Positions 1 through 9,212 of a stretch of DNA of 64,000 nt are shown in pieces (the first letter of the stretch is position 1; every line of letters starts with the position of its first letter). A program made the translations under genes and the position numbers. The DNA lies in the NCBI RefSeq assembly GCF_900176395.1, contig NZ_FWXL01000002.1, forward strand, positions 62,001 through 126,000, written 5' to 3'. The notes beneath the pieces are model-generated. The model had not been told where the DNA came from, searched no databases, and saw nothing but the letters and a program-made list of their open reading frames with translations. Origin of the DNA: Novosphingobium sp. B1 (GTDB taxonomy: Bacteria; Pseudomonadota; Alphaproteobacteria; Sphingomonadales; Sphingomonadaceae).

Positions 1-813
1 GTCAGCTAGCGGCGATGCCGGAGCGACGCTTGCAACAGCCTCCTTGATGTCGACGAGACCGAAGGATTCACGACCGCTACTTGGCGTAATTCCAACCAGA
101 ACGGCATAGCGAAGCAATCCCAACGAACTGCATCCCTTGCGCCAGTAGGCTGCGTCGTGAATCGTGAGTTCGCAATCCTCGCTCGATCCATAATTGGTCA
201 ACACCAGTCGGCGCACCGCATCGGAAGTGATTAGGCGTTCAATGCCTTGCCGTTCTTCGTCGGTAATCGGCCAGTAGGTCTTGCCGAGCGGAATAGCGGC
301 GCGGCCACCTTCGATGCGCTCATGTGCAAGGTGTTTCCAGCGACGGCCAAACGCCCGCCTTTTGACTGTGCTGACCGCTATGGGTTCATCCTCGGGGGAA
401 GCGAAGTTGCGCGGAAGAAACGCCTTTTCATAAGCATCGGCCATTCCCTCGATCATGCGCGCCGAAACGACGCCCGGCAGATCCGAACCACGTGCCGCCG
501 TCTGAAGACTGAGCGCGAGGCGTATGAAATCAAGCGCCGGGTTCCCGATGACGGTCTGATCGAGATCGCGAATCTGGATCGAGATGCGCCCGTCGGAATC
601 GCCGATGGGTCCCATGTTTCCAAGATGGCAATCGCCGCAGATCCAGACGCCAGGCCCCTGTGGCAAAGCCGCCGCCACTGCAGAACCGGCCAGCCAGTCA
701 TAGAATTTGGCAGTATTTCCGCGGACATAAGCGTGGGTTGATTGCGCCATCTTGATGCGGCGCCGCTGCTCAAGAACACCTCGACGCTGCCGCGGTTCGA
801 TCAGCTTTCCCAT
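1..813 (-). CDS. DUF2252 family protein (3' end beyond window)
   Basis: The minus-strand reading frame is open from about 954 down to base 1 and runs off the window, so the C-terminus is missing. The translation contains KMAQSTHAYVRGNT, then VWICGDCHLGNMGPIGDSDG, then IRDLDQTVIGNPALDLIRLALSL. These are the hallmark blocks of DUF2252, a family with a kinase-like fold and unknown substrate; GDCHLGNMG and DLDQ look like its catalytic loop. I chose the ATG at 813, about 12 bases after a GAGGG. An ATG at 954 would overlap the 3' end of the upstream DUF1543 gene by 53 bases and remains possible. The gene lies in the same direction as DUF1543 and may be co-transcribed with it. Function is unknown. 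Confidence 0.8.
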   Translation of the reverse strand, partial: MGKLIEPRQRRGVLEQRRRIKMAQSTHAYVRGNTAKFYDWLAGSAVAAALPQGPGVWICGDCHLGNMGPIGDSDGRISIQIRDLDQTVIGNPALDFIRLALSLQTAARGSDLPGVVSARMIEGMADAYEKAFLPRNFASPEDEPIAVSTVKRRAFGRRWKHLAHERIEGGRAAIPLGKTYWPITDEERQGIERLITSDAVRRLVLTNYGSSEDCELTIHDAAYWRKGCSSLGLLRYAVLVGITPSSGRESFGLVDIKEAVASVAPASPLAD

Positions 814-901
814 TCTATCGGCCAGCCCTCGTGTGCAACCTTTGGCGATCACGCAACTTTGCGCATCGGACAGTCTATCTTCACATGCGCCTTGCAGCCA
901 C

Positions 902-1363
902 TCATACGAAGCGAATGTAGCGAGCTTGCGAACGCGTAAGCGGCGGTGCTCCATCGGCCGTGCGCATCAGTACGTAGCCGTTCTGCTCGGCCAGCGCATC
1001 CAGATCGACGCAGGCATCAACATGCCAGCCCGGAGCCGATTGCCGGGCAGCCTGGACTGCCGACTTCCAGTTTGCCGCCTCAATAAAGCGATAGTCGTGC
1101 TCCTCGCGCATGGATGCGGACGAATTGCGGCCCAGTTCCGCAACGAAGAATGACGCCTCTCGCGGGCGGCTCTCATTCTGGTGCAGGTCAAGGTCCATCT
1201 CGGTCCAGCCATCGAGGTGAGCCGCACTCATGGTCCCGGCAAAACGGTCCGCACATGTCGCAACGAGCTGGCCTTCGTCGGCGGCCACCACGGCGTGCAC
1301 CTCATGACTCTCGAAAAGACTGCCCTCGCGCATCCCACCGATTTCCACGAGATACAATTTCAT
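902..1363 (-). CDS. DUF1543 domain-containing protein
   Basis: A 153-residue protein starting MKLYLVEIGGMREGSLFESHEV, which is the typical opening of DUF1543 proteins (small cytosolic proteins of unknown role). Later segments LDGWTEMDLDLHQ and FFVAELGRNSS match the family layout of one DUF1543 repeat plus a C-terminal extension. The frame stays open further upstream into the region antisense to the next gene, but the family N-terminus and a GAGAGG site just before the ATG fix the start at 1363. It is divergent from the FAD/NAD(P)-binding gene, with about 125 bases between them that should hold both promoters. Confidence 0.8.
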   Translation of the reverse strand: MKLYLVEIGGMREGSLFESHEVHAVVAADEGQLVATCADRFAGTMSAAHLDGWTEMDLDLHQNESRPREASFFVAELGRNSSASMREEHDYRFIEAANWKSAVQAARQSAPGWHVDACVDLDALAEQNGYVLMRTADGAPPLTRSQARYIRFV

Positions 1364-1489
1364 GCCCGACCTCTCGTGCAGCAAACGCAAAAAATGCCAC
1401 ACACGCAAAAGTGGGCGATCCGGAACTCGCAACCAAGCCGGGCGTTCCGAGACTGAAGTGGCGTTGCCAAGAAGGCCGGCAATCCAAAA

Positions 1490-3211
1490 ATGGAATTCCT
1501 TATCCCTGAACCCGAACATCCTCGCGCTCGCGAGCGCGTCGCCATCGTCGGCGCAGGTGCGACCGGCACCTATTGCCTGCACGCCTTGGTGACAGCCGAA
1601 GCGGCTGCCGAAATCGTTGTATTCGAGGCGAGCGACTGCCCAGGGCCGGGGCTTGCCTACTCCCCGGCGCTGAACGAAATCCATGCCCTGTCGAACATTG
1701 CCGGTTTCGAGATTCCTCCGTTGATGGAGCCGCTGAATTCCTGGACCGTTCGCCAGACGCCCGAACGCCTTGCGGAGTGGGGCATTGCCGAAAGTGCTGG
1801 CGACGACCGAGCGTTCTTCCCGCGCGTGGTGCTTGGCGAGTGGCTTGCCGAACAGTTCCGCGTGATCTGCGCCACCAGCAAGGTGCCGGTCAGTGTCCAT
1901 TCGCAGGTCGAGGTCACGGACATTGTCACTCTGCCGGACTGTTGCCGCGTCCAGTGGCTCGACCGACACGGTGCAGCGAGTCAGGATGAGTTCGATCGCG
2001 TGGTCGTTGCCTCAGGTTATGGTGCAATCACCGGCGGAGATGCCGAGGCTGCCGAAAGCACTGGAAAGTCTGCAGCCATGGCAGCAGAGAATGGCAAGGC
2101 TGCACGATTCGGGGTGCTCGGCTCGTCCCTGTCTGGAATTGACGCGGCCGTTTCGATCGCGGTTGCGCGTGGGTCGTTCGTCGAGGACGAGGCAGGCCTT
2201 CGCTATGTTGCAGCCAATCCGTTTCAGTGCGTCCTGATGAGCCGCAACGGGCTGTTGCCGGAGGCCGACTTCTGGTTTCCCCATCCCTTGCCAGAGTTGG
2301 ACGGGTTCACCGAAGAGTTCGCCGCCGAGTGTGTGCGGGGCGAGGACGGTGATCTTGATCGCCTGTTCGCACGGTTTGCCGACGTGCTCCAGGCACGCGC
2401 GCCCGATTGGGCCGCTGAAATCGGCCTTGCCGAAGCAAATGCCGATGATTTTGCCGAGCGTTACTTTGCCAGACGCCGCTCCGCCGACGTTTGGGACCAT
2501 GCCCGCCAGAACCTGGCAGATGTAAAGGCATGGAGCCAGAGCCACCGGACCCCGGCTTGGCGTATCATCATCCTCAAGGCGCACGAGATCTTTGCCACGG
2601 TCATTGCCGCGCTTTCACCAAGCGATCTTGCGCGCCTTCATCGCGGGCTGAAGCGCGTGTTCACAGATAACTACGCAGCTGTGCCACACCTCTCGATAGA
2701 GCGGCTGCTGGCCATGCACGAAGCCGGAGTGCTAGATGTCATTGCCTTGGGCAATGATTACGAGATAGCGCCGGCTCGAAAGGCGTGGTTGGTGAAGTCG
2801 CCGGGATGGTCCGCACGTTTCGACGAACTCGTCGATGCACGCGGCCCGCAAGCCGCCGCGCTGACCCGCTTTCCGTTCCCGACCTTGCGGCTGCAGCTTT
2901 GCGCGAGTGCGCTTGAGGACGACCTCGACTGGAAGGACGGGGTCAACCCCGCCAGCGATCTTACAGTCTGCGATCAGGACTCGTCGCTCAAACGCGTCCA
3001 TCTGTGCGCGCTGCCGTATCTGTTGCGCAACCGCCCATTCGTGCAGGGCCTCGTGGAGTGCGCCGGCATGGCGCGTGCAGTGAGCGAGGCGATTGTTGAA
3101 TCGCAGAACAGCTCTGCGGACGCGTCGACCTCAGCGCAGGACCTGATAGAGCTGCTGGATCGGCCCGCAGTGATCCTGCCGACAGGCGAAGTCCTGCCGC
3201 TTGCCGGCTGA
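1490..3211 (+). CDS. FAD/NAD(P)-binding protein (PF13454-type)
   Basis: A 573-residue soluble flavoprotein-like enzyme. The N-terminal dinucleotide-binding motif VAIVGAGATGTYCLHAL is near residues 17-33, and GPGLAYSP at about 52-59 is characteristic of the PF13454 group, which includes hydroxyacylglutathione-type oxidoreductases and pyridine-nucleotide monooxygenase-like proteins of unproven substrate. A second glycine-rich segment, FGVLGSSLSGIDAAVSIA, near residue 206 fits an internal NAD(P) site. The ATG at 1490 lies 127 bases from the divergent DUF1543 gene. It is followed by a small helical protein gene. The substrate cannot be read from the sequence. Confidence 0.75.
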   Translation: MEFLIPEPEHPRARERVAIVGAGATGTYCLHALVTAEAAAEIVVFEASDCPGPGLAYSPALNEIHALSNIAGFEIPPLMEPLNSWTVRQTPERLAEWGIAESAGDDRAFFPRVVLGEWLAEQFRVICATSKVPVSVHSQVEVTDIVTLPDCCRVQWLDRHGAASQDEFDRVVVASGYGAITGGDAEAAESTGKSAAMAAENGKAARFGVLGSSLSGIDAAVSIAVARGSFVEDEAGLRYVAANPFQCVLMSRNGLLPEADFWFPHPLPELDGFTEEFAAECVRGEDGDLDRLFARFADVLQARAPDWAAEIGLAEANADDFAERYFARRRSADVWDHARQNLADVKAWSQSHRTPAWRIIILKAHEIFATVIAALSPSDLARLHRGLKRVFTDNYAAVPHLSIERLLAMHEAGVLDVIALGNDYEIAPARKAWLVKSPGWSARFDELVDARGPQAAALTRFPFPTLRLQLCASALEDDLDWKDGVNPASDLTVCDQDSSLKRVHLCALPYLLRNRPFVQGLVECAGMARAVSEAIVESQNSSADASTSAQDLIELLDRPAVILPTGEVLPLAG

Positions 3212-3328
3212 ATGCGCTCGCGCTGGCCGTTTGGTTCAGGGCGCGAAGGCAAAGACAGAGTGTTTCGAGAGAGGTCGGGAACCGAATGGACGGCAGACCG
3301 CTCCGGTTGCATGCGACAGAAACAGGCA

Positions 3329-3604
3329 ATGACGCTCCTTCGAGACAGCTGGCTCCTCACCGCCGAAGCCTCGATGGTGATGGCAATGCGCATGGCCATA
3401 TTCATCGTATGGGATGCCAAGGCGCAGAAAGAGGCTGACCTCATGGTTGCCGAAAAGATCGGCGCCGCGCTCGAACTGCAGTTCCGCGCCATGACGGGAG
3501 GCCTTGGCACAACCCCATATGCGGCCATGACGAAATCGGTCGCGCACTACAGGCGGGCGGTGACGGCAAACCGAAAGCGGCTGTCACGGCGCACTGCCTC
3601 CTGA
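3329..3604 (+). CDS. small helical, phasin-like hypothetical protein
   Basis: A 91-residue protein, MTLLRDSWLLTAEASMVMAMRM, rich in Ala, Met, Lys and Glu, with segments MVAEKIGAALELQ and VAHYRRAVTANRKRL. The pattern resembles small sphingomonad proteins with phasin-like amphipathic helices, but I cannot assign a function. The same frame is open back to 3212; the start at 3329, after an AGG at -5, is chosen because the residues before it look like untranslated leader. An ATG at 3311 is an alternative. A gap of about 110 bases follows before the next gene. Confidence 0.5.
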   Translation: MTLLRDSWLLTAEASMVMAMRMAIFIVWDAKAQKEADLMVAEKIGAALELQFRAMTGGLGTTPYAAMTKSVAHYRRAVTANRKRLSRRTAS

Positions 3605-3712
3605 TCGAGACTTTTACCGAGCCATCCGAGTGGCGCAATATTCTGCCTTTCAGGAACGGCTGGCCTCCTTGCGCCGTTCGGCAATCCGAGCACTCGCTTA
3701 ACCGGAGTACCC

Positions 3713-4474
3713 ATGGAACATCTCGCACCGAACTTCTGGAACCTACGCGGGCAATTCAAGATCGCTCACACGATCGACATCGGCACACATATGTCGCTCG
3801 TGCGTCGGCCGAGCGGAACATTCGTGCTGATCGACGCCTATGAGCCAGAGGACGAGGAACGCGAGGAACTACTGGCGCTGACCGGGAACGGTGACCTAAT
3901 CGAAGCGGTGCTCAACGTGCACGCGTTCCATACGATTCACTGCAAGTTCGTGCACGAGGCCCTTCCGCACGCCCGTCTGATCGGCACGCGCCGGCACCAC
4001 CTCAAGATGCCACACCTTAATTGGGATCCGTCCCTGATCGAGGACAATGCCACCCACAGCCAATTCGCCGATCTTTTCGATTTCTCGATCCCTGCCGGCG
4101 TGGACTTCATTCCTGAAGATGAATCCGTCCACGTCAGTTCAGTCCTTGTTCGTCACCGCGAAAGCCGGATCGTGCATGTCGATGACACGCTTATGTATCT
4201 CGACCTGCCGGGGTTCGTGGAAAAGCTTGTGCCGGGCCCCAAGCTGCGCTTCCATCCGAAGCTTGCCGAGGGCCTCGAAAAGCGTCCCGGTGCGGCGGAC
4301 GATTACATCCGCTGGGCTCGGGATCTGGGTGAGGCATGGGCGGACACGCAAATCGTCTGCGCTGCGCACAAGGGCATCGTTCACCTTGATGAGCAGACAT
4401 TTGCCGAAGCGATGGCCGATGCTCTTGCGCAGGCATCCAAGACGCTCGACGAGCATCGCGAACGCTACTCCTGA
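3713..4474 (+). CDS. metallo-beta-lactamase-like protein with altered metal motif
   Basis: A 253-residue protein whose layout follows the MBL fold. TFVLIDAYE stands where 'vLIDtG' is usual, then AVLNVHAFHTIHCKFVHEALPHARLIGT, then SVLVRHRESRIVHVDDTLMYLD and a late His in CAAHKGIV. The usual HxHxDH is replaced by HxxHxxH, and the Asp-His pair is missing, so a canonical dinuclear zinc site is doubtful. It begins a run of three same-direction genes with the aldehyde dehydrogenase (46 bases downstream) and a flavoprotein, suggesting a role in the same small-molecule pathway. It could also be a DUF4336-type non-catalytic relative. Confidence 0.6.
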   Translation: MEHLAPNFWNLRGQFKIAHTIDIGTHMSLVRRPSGTFVLIDAYEPEDEEREELLALTGNGDLIEAVLNVHAFHTIHCKFVHEALPHARLIGTRRHHLKMPHLNWDPSLIEDNATHSQFADLFDFSIPAGVDFIPEDESVHVSSVLVRHRESRIVHVDDTLMYLDLPGFVEKLVPGPKLRFHPKLAEGLEKRPGAADDYIRWARDLGEAWADTQIVCAAHKGIVHLDEQTFAEAMADALAQASKTLDEHRERYS

Positions 4475-4519
4475 CTTCCGTGTCCGCTGTTTACCTTTCC
4501 CCCTGCTGAGAGATTTCCC

Positions 4520-5899
4520 ATGTCCGCAAAGACCATCGCGACAGTCAATCCACTGACCGAAGAAGTGCTTCACGTCTATGAACTTATGTCGGATGACGAA
4601 GCGACGCAGGTGATCGAGAAATCGCACAGTGCCTTTCTCGATTGGCGATTGCGTTCGCTTGAAGACCGGGCTGCCGTCATGTCCCGCATTGCCGAAGAAC
4701 TTCGCAGCTCTGCCGAGGAATTTGCACAACTGATGACCAACGAGGTCGGCAAGCTGTTGAGCGACTCGAGGTCGGAGATCGAGTTGTGCGCGGGCATCTG
4801 CGACTACACAGCGAAGAATGGCCCGAAAGTTCTTGCCAACGAAAACCGTGAGGTGCCTGAAGGACGGGGCTTGGTCACCCATGCGCCGCTGGGCGTCATC
4901 TACGGCATACAGCCGTGGAACTTCCCCTGCTATCGAGCCGTCCGCTATTCGATTTCGAGCCTGATGGCAGGCAACGGCGTCCTCCTGAAGCATTCGGAGA
5001 ACTGCACTGGCAGCGCACTGATGCTGCGTGACATTTACGAGCGGGCAGGCCTTCCCGAAGGGTTGTTCGGTGTGCTGCTTATCTCGCACGAACAATCCGA
5101 TGCCGTCATCGAAAACAAGCTGGTGCGTGGCGTGACCCTGACCGGCAGCGACCGGGCCGGACGCTCCGTGGCGCAGAAAGCTGCATCCGTTTCCAAGAAG
5201 ACGGTGCTCGAGCTTGGATCGAATGACGCCTACATGGTCTTCGACGACGCCGATCTGGAACTGGCAATCAAGGCTTGTGCCAAGGGGCGCCTGTTCAACA
5301 ATGGCCAGACTTGCGTCAACGCAAAGCGGTTTATCGTCACGGAGAAGAATTACGACGCCTTCGTAGAAGGTTATGTCAAGATCTTCAGATCCGTCGTGAT
5401 CGGCGACCCGACAGAAACGGGAACCCAGCTAGGCCCGCTGGTATCGCGCCGGCAGCGCGACCAGGTGCATCAGCAGGTCGAGCAGAGCGTCGCGAAGGGG
5501 GCACGGGTACTCGTGGGCGGCAGCGTTCCCGACCGGACGGGTTGGTTCTATCCCGCCACGGTGCTTGCCGATGTTGTGCCCGGGCAGCCTGCCTATGATG
5601 ACGAGATCTTCGGCCCGGTAGCAGCCATCATCAAGGCCCGCGACGACGAGGATGCAATGCGCATCGCTAATGACAGCCGCTATGGTCTGGGCGGCGGGAT
5701 CTTCAGCCGCGACGTCGACCGGGCCGTGAAGATGGCCTCGGCATTGTTCGATACCGGCATGGTCAACATCAACACTTATACCATCGCCTCGCCCGACATG
5801 CCCTTCGGCGGTGTAAAGGATTCAGGGTACGGCCGTGAACATGGCGCAGAAGGCCTGAAGGAGTGGGTCAACGTCAAATCCATCACGGTGGCGAACTGA
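4520..5899 (+). CDS. NAD(P)-dependent succinate-semialdehyde-type aldehyde dehydrogenase
   Basis: A 459-residue ALDH superfamily enzyme that oxidises an aldehyde to the acid with NAD(P)+. The key blocks are GVIYGIQPWNFPCY (cofactor-binding Asn), LTGSDRAGRSV, the general-base Glu in VLELGSNDAYMV and the nucleophilic Cys in NNGQTCVNAKR, followed by EIFGPVAAI and the C-terminal MPFGGVKDSGYGREHG. Length and motifs are closest to succinate-semialdehyde dehydrogenases, but substrate assignment is by resemblance only. It lies 46 bases after the MBL-like gene and one base before the GTG start of the flavoprotein gene, so the last two are surely one operon. Confidence 0.85.
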   Translation: MSAKTIATVNPLTEEVLHVYELMSDDEATQVIEKSHSAFLDWRLRSLEDRAAVMSRIAEELRSSAEEFAQLMTNEVGKLLSDSRSEIELCAGICDYTAKNGPKVLANENREVPEGRGLVTHAPLGVIYGIQPWNFPCYRAVRYSISSLMAGNGVLLKHSENCTGSALMLRDIYERAGLPEGLFGVLLISHEQSDAVIENKLVRGVTLTGSDRAGRSVAQKAASVSKKTVLELGSNDAYMVFDDADLELAIKACAKGRLFNNGQTCVNAKRFIVTEKNYDAFVEGYVKIFRSVVIGDPTETGTQLGPLVSRRQRDQVHQQVEQSVAKGARVLVGGSVPDRTGWFYPATVLADVVPGQPAYDDEIFGPVAAIIKARDDEDAMRIANDSRYGLGGGIFSRDVDRAVKMASALFDTGMVNINTYTIASPDMPFGGVKDSGYGREHGAEGLKEWVNVKSITVAN

Positions 5900-5900
5900 C

Positions 5901-7313
5901 GTGCCCGACAGCCTGACTTGCGATGTTGCGATCATCGGTGCCGGCACGGCCGGGCTTGCCGCTGAACGTTCGGCACGCTCGAATGGGGCAAGCACTATGC
6001 TGATCGATCCGCAATTCGCGGGTACAACCTGCGCAACCATTGGCTGCATGCCCTCGAAGCTGCTGATCGCGGCGGCGAACGGCGCGCAATCGGCGCGCGA
6101 TGCCAAACGCTTCGGGATTCGTGTACAGGACGTGAAGGTCGACGGGCCTGCCGTGATGGCGCGCGTTCAGGCGGAAAGAGACCGCTTTGTCAGGCACACG
6201 CAGGACGATATTACGAAGATACCTGAAGAGATCAGGATCTGCGGCCGAGCCAGTTTCATTTCACCAGACGAGCTGGCCCTCGATGATGGTCGCACGATCC
6301 GGGCCGGCGCAATCGTCATCGCCACCGGCGCGTCACCGCACGTGCCTGAAGCCTATGCAGAGCTAGGCAGCAATATCCTGACCAATGAGACGGTCTTCGA
6401 TCTCGAAGACTTGCCCGCAAGCCTTGCGGTGATCGGATCTGGCGCAATCGGGCTCGAACTCGCCCAGGCCATGGCAAGGCTCGGCGTGGAGGTCACCATA
6501 TTCGACGAAGGCCGCAGGCTTGGTGGCGTCCGCTGTGACAAGGTTCATGCCGCTCTTGCCAGCGCGATCGGTGAAGAGCTCACGGTGCGGCTGGGCGTAA
6601 AGCTGCAGCCAGGTCTGGCCAGTGATGGAATCACCCTTTCGTGGTCTGGCGATAACTCGGGCAAGGGCACTTTCGAGAAGGTACTGGTGGCGACCGGGCG
6701 GCGGCCAAATCTGCAGGGCCTCAACCTGTCGGCAAGCGGGCTTGAACTCGATGACCATGGCGTGCCGCGCCATGACCGTGCGACCATGCGTTGCGGGAAG
6801 AGCTCGATCTTCATGGCTGGCGACGCAGCGCAGGATCTCCCACTCCTGCACGAGGCCTCCCATGATGGCGCAATTGCCGGGCGCAATGCGGCGGCCTCCC
6901 CGGCGTCAGTCGAGAGCGAGCGGTTCGCGCCCCTTGCGATTACCTTCACATCGCCGTCGCTCTGTCGCATCGGACAATCTGAGGATGAGGGCGTAATTAC
7001 CGCGACCTCGGACTTCAGGGACCAGGGCCGGGCGCGGGTAGAAGGCATCAATCGCGGCGTGCTCACGCTTTATGCCGCTGCACCCGACGGACAGTTGATC
7101 GGCGCTGACATGTTTGCCCCGGCCGGCGAACATCTCGCGCATATGCTGGCATGGGCTGTCCAGATGAAGCTGACGGCGACGCAGTTGCTGGAAATGCCTT
7201 TCTATCATCCGACGATCGAGGAAGGGCTGAAGCCTGCCTTGCGGACGATTTGCGCGGCGCGCCCGCTGGCGTTGCCGGCTGACCAGGATTCGGGCACGCC
7301 TCCGGGCGGCTGA
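5901..7313 (+). CDS. lipoamide-dehydrogenase-like pyridine nucleotide-disulfide oxidoreductase
   Basis: A 470-residue class I flavoprotein disulfide reductase starting with GTG one base after the dehydrogenase stop. It has the FAD motif VAIIGAGTAGLAAE, the redox-active CATIGCMPSK (Cys-x4-Cys), a second NAD motif LAVIGSGAIGLELAQAM, the FAD-ribityl segment FMAGDAAQDLPLLHEA and a C-terminal active-site FYHPTIEEGLKPAL with His and Glu. These fit dihydrolipoyl dehydrogenase or a close relative. No lipoyl-bearing E2 component is nearby, so it is probably a dedicated or orphan reductase rather than the E3 of a 2-oxoacid dehydrogenase complex. Operon with the upstream aldehyde dehydrogenase. Confidence 0.8.
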   Translation: MPDSLTCDVAIIGAGTAGLAAERSARSNGASTMLIDPQFAGTTCATIGCMPSKLLIAAANGAQSARDAKRFGIRVQDVKVDGPAVMARVQAERDRFVRHTQDDITKIPEEIRICGRASFISPDELALDDGRTIRAGAIVIATGASPHVPEAYAELGSNILTNETVFDLEDLPASLAVIGSGAIGLELAQAMARLGVEVTIFDEGRRLGGVRCDKVHAALASAIGEELTVRLGVKLQPGLASDGITLSWSGDNSGKGTFEKVLVATGRRPNLQGLNLSASGLELDDHGVPRHDRATMRCGKSSIFMAGDAAQDLPLLHEASHDGAIAGRNAAASPASVESERFAPLAITFTSPSLCRIGQSEDEGVITATSDFRDQGRARVEGINRGVLTLYAAAPDGQLIGADMFAPAGEHLAHMLAWAVQMKLTATQLLEMPFYHPTIEEGLKPALRTICAARPLALPADQDSGTPPGG

Positions 7314-7406
7314 ACGCGGCCGCACTTTCGGGCACGGGTCGAGAACCTTTGCGAGTGTCATGCGTATTGAGGCCGATCAATGTTGCACTGCAACACAGGG
7401 GGCCAC

Positions 7407-8891
7407 GTGACCAACCGTACGCTTATCCAGTTCTTCCACTGGTACACTCCCGCCGATGGCTCCTTGTGGTCACAGGCGCGCAGGGAGGCGCAGCGCCTGG
7501 CAGACATGGGCGTGACCGATGTGTGGTTGCCGCCTGCCTGCAAGGGCGCGTCGGGCGGCCATTCCGTCGGCTACGATGCCTACGACCTTTTTGACCTTGG
7601 GGAGTTTGATCAGAAAGGTTCGGTGGCCACGAAATATGGCACGCGCGATGAGCTGATTGCCGCCGCCAAAGCGCTGGCCGACTGTGGCGTCGGCACAATC
7701 GTTGACGTGGTGTTCAACCACAAGATGGGCGCCGACGAGCGCGAACAGGTAACCGTGCGTCGCGCAAATGCCGATGACCGGACAGAGATAGAGGACCATG
7801 CCTTCGAGGCTCATGCCTGGACGAAGTTTACCTTCCCGGCGCGGGCAGGACAGTATTCCCGGTTCATATGGGATGCGCAGTGCTTTGGTGGGGTCGACCA
7901 TGTCGAGGACCCCGATGCCGAGGGCGTCTTCAAGATCGAGAACGAACATGATCTGGGCACGTGGAGCGAGGAGGTCGACGATGAGCTTGGCAATTTCGAT
8001 TACCTGATGGGCGCCGACATCGAGTTCCGCAATCCGGCCGTGCAAGAAGAACTTAAATACTGGGGACGCTGGATAGCAGAGCAGTTGCCTGTCGCCGGCT
8101 TTCGTCTTGACGCTGCAAAGCACATCCCGGCCTGGTTTTTCCGCGACTGGGTGGGCCATATGCGTGATGCCGTGAAGAACGATGCTCTCGTCGTCGCCGA
8201 ATACTGGCACCCTGACGAGGACGTGCTGAAGTCTTACCTCGAGAAGGTGGATCACCAACTCATGCTGTTCGACGTGGCACTTCAGCACAGCTTTCATCAC
8301 GCTTCGCGGTCCGACTCGAACTTCGATCTGCGGACGATCTTCGACGGCACGCTTGTGGCAGCCATGCCGGACCACGCGGTCACGATCGTCGGCAATCACG
8401 ACACACAGCCGCTGCAGGCTCTCGAAACGCCCGTGGAGCCTTGGTTCAAACCGATAGCCTATGCGCTCATCTTGCTGCGCGAGCAGGGATTGCCCTGCAT
8501 CTTCCACGCCGACCTCTATGGTGCAGACTACCGGGACACCGGTGACGACGGCAACGAGCACGACGTAAATCTTCCGGCGATCGGATGCCTGCCGGCGCTT
8601 GTCGAGGCAAGAAAGCGCTTTGCCCATGGCCCGCAGACCGACCTCATGGACGAAGATCCGGGCTGCATTGGCCTGGTCCGCCACGGCACTGCAGAACAGC
8701 CGGGATGCGTCGTCGTTATTTCGAATGGTGGCGACAATGGCAAGTCTGTCGTCCTCGGTCCTGACCTTGGCTCGAGGACCTTCCGTGACTGGCTCATGCA
8801 CCGCGACGACATGGTGAAGACCGACGAAGCCGGTTGCGCTCATTTTCCGGTCAACGGTGGCAGCGTCAGCATCTGGGTTCTTGCCGATTGA
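7407..8891 (+). CDS. cytoplasmic alpha-amylase (GH13)
   Basis: A 494-residue glycoside hydrolase with no signal peptide, like the cytoplasmic AmyA type of GH13 subfamily 5. It begins TNRTLIQFFHWYTP. The (beta/alpha)8 catalytic blocks are VDVVFNHKMGAD, GFRLDAAKHIP (nucleophile Asp), VVAEYW (acid/base Glu) and IVGNHDTQPLQ (stabilising Asp). It would hydrolyse internal alpha-1,4 bonds of maltodextrins or glycogen. I prefer the GTG at 7407, preceded by AGGGGG, over an in-frame ATG at 7380 that would add nine unlikely residues. About 90 bases separate it from the flavoprotein gene. Confidence 0.85.
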   Translation: MTNRTLIQFFHWYTPADGSLWSQARREAQRLADMGVTDVWLPPACKGASGGHSVGYDAYDLFDLGEFDQKGSVATKYGTRDELIAAAKALADCGVGTIVDVVFNHKMGADEREQVTVRRANADDRTEIEDHAFEAHAWTKFTFPARAGQYSRFIWDAQCFGGVDHVEDPDAEGVFKIENEHDLGTWSEEVDDELGNFDYLMGADIEFRNPAVQEELKYWGRWIAEQLPVAGFRLDAAKHIPAWFFRDWVGHMRDAVKNDALVVAEYWHPDEDVLKSYLEKVDHQLMLFDVALQHSFHHASRSDSNFDLRTIFDGTLVAAMPDHAVTIVGNHDTQPLQALETPVEPWFKPIAYALILLREQGLPCIFHADLYGADYRDTGDDGNEHDVNLPAIGCLPALVEARKRFAHGPQTDLMDEDPGCIGLVRHGTAEQPGCVVVISNGGDNGKSVVLGPDLGSRTFRDWLMHRDDMVKTDEAGCAHFPVNGGSVSIWVLAD

Positions 8892-9212
8892 ACCGGATCG
8901 TCCAGGGCAGTTGCCTTTCATCGCGAAATGCGGCACTGGTCCGGCATAAAGTAGCGGGTGCGATCTCCCGCCAGGCAAACGAGCGTTAGCGCGCGTCGGG
9001 GCCGCGGAATGGGAACTGGGTCCTGTGTCTGCGGCAAGCAAACATTCGGATGATCATGACGTTCGCGTTGCGGAGCGCAGGCCCTCGCCTGCCTCGGCAA
9101 TGGTGTACGAGGCTTGTCATCTGGTCACGCCTTGGCAGGCTAACCCCGATCCCGTTCTCTATTGGCAGCCCTGTGTCCGCACCGCTGATGGTGTGGCCAC
9201 GTCGGAGAATGG
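8892..9212. other. intergenic stretch without a recognisable gene
   Basis: About 320 bases between the amylase and the first isomerase gene. Open frames here are short and lack family features. A weak hairpin, GCGGG with CCCGC around 8950-8975, could be a terminator remnant but has no T-run. The end holds GGAGAATGG, the ribosome binding site for the next gene. No convincing promoter hexamers or RNA gene were recognised. Confidence 0.5.

Noticed and set aside
1364..1969. N-terminal extension of the DUF1543 gene to 1969
   Set aside because: The extra residues are antisense to the FAD/NAD(P)-binding gene, and the DUF1543 family begins at MKLYLVE.
7470..9041. Long minus-strand open frame of 523 codons
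   Set aside because: It is antisense to the alpha-amylase, in register with its GC-rich third positions, and shows no family motif.
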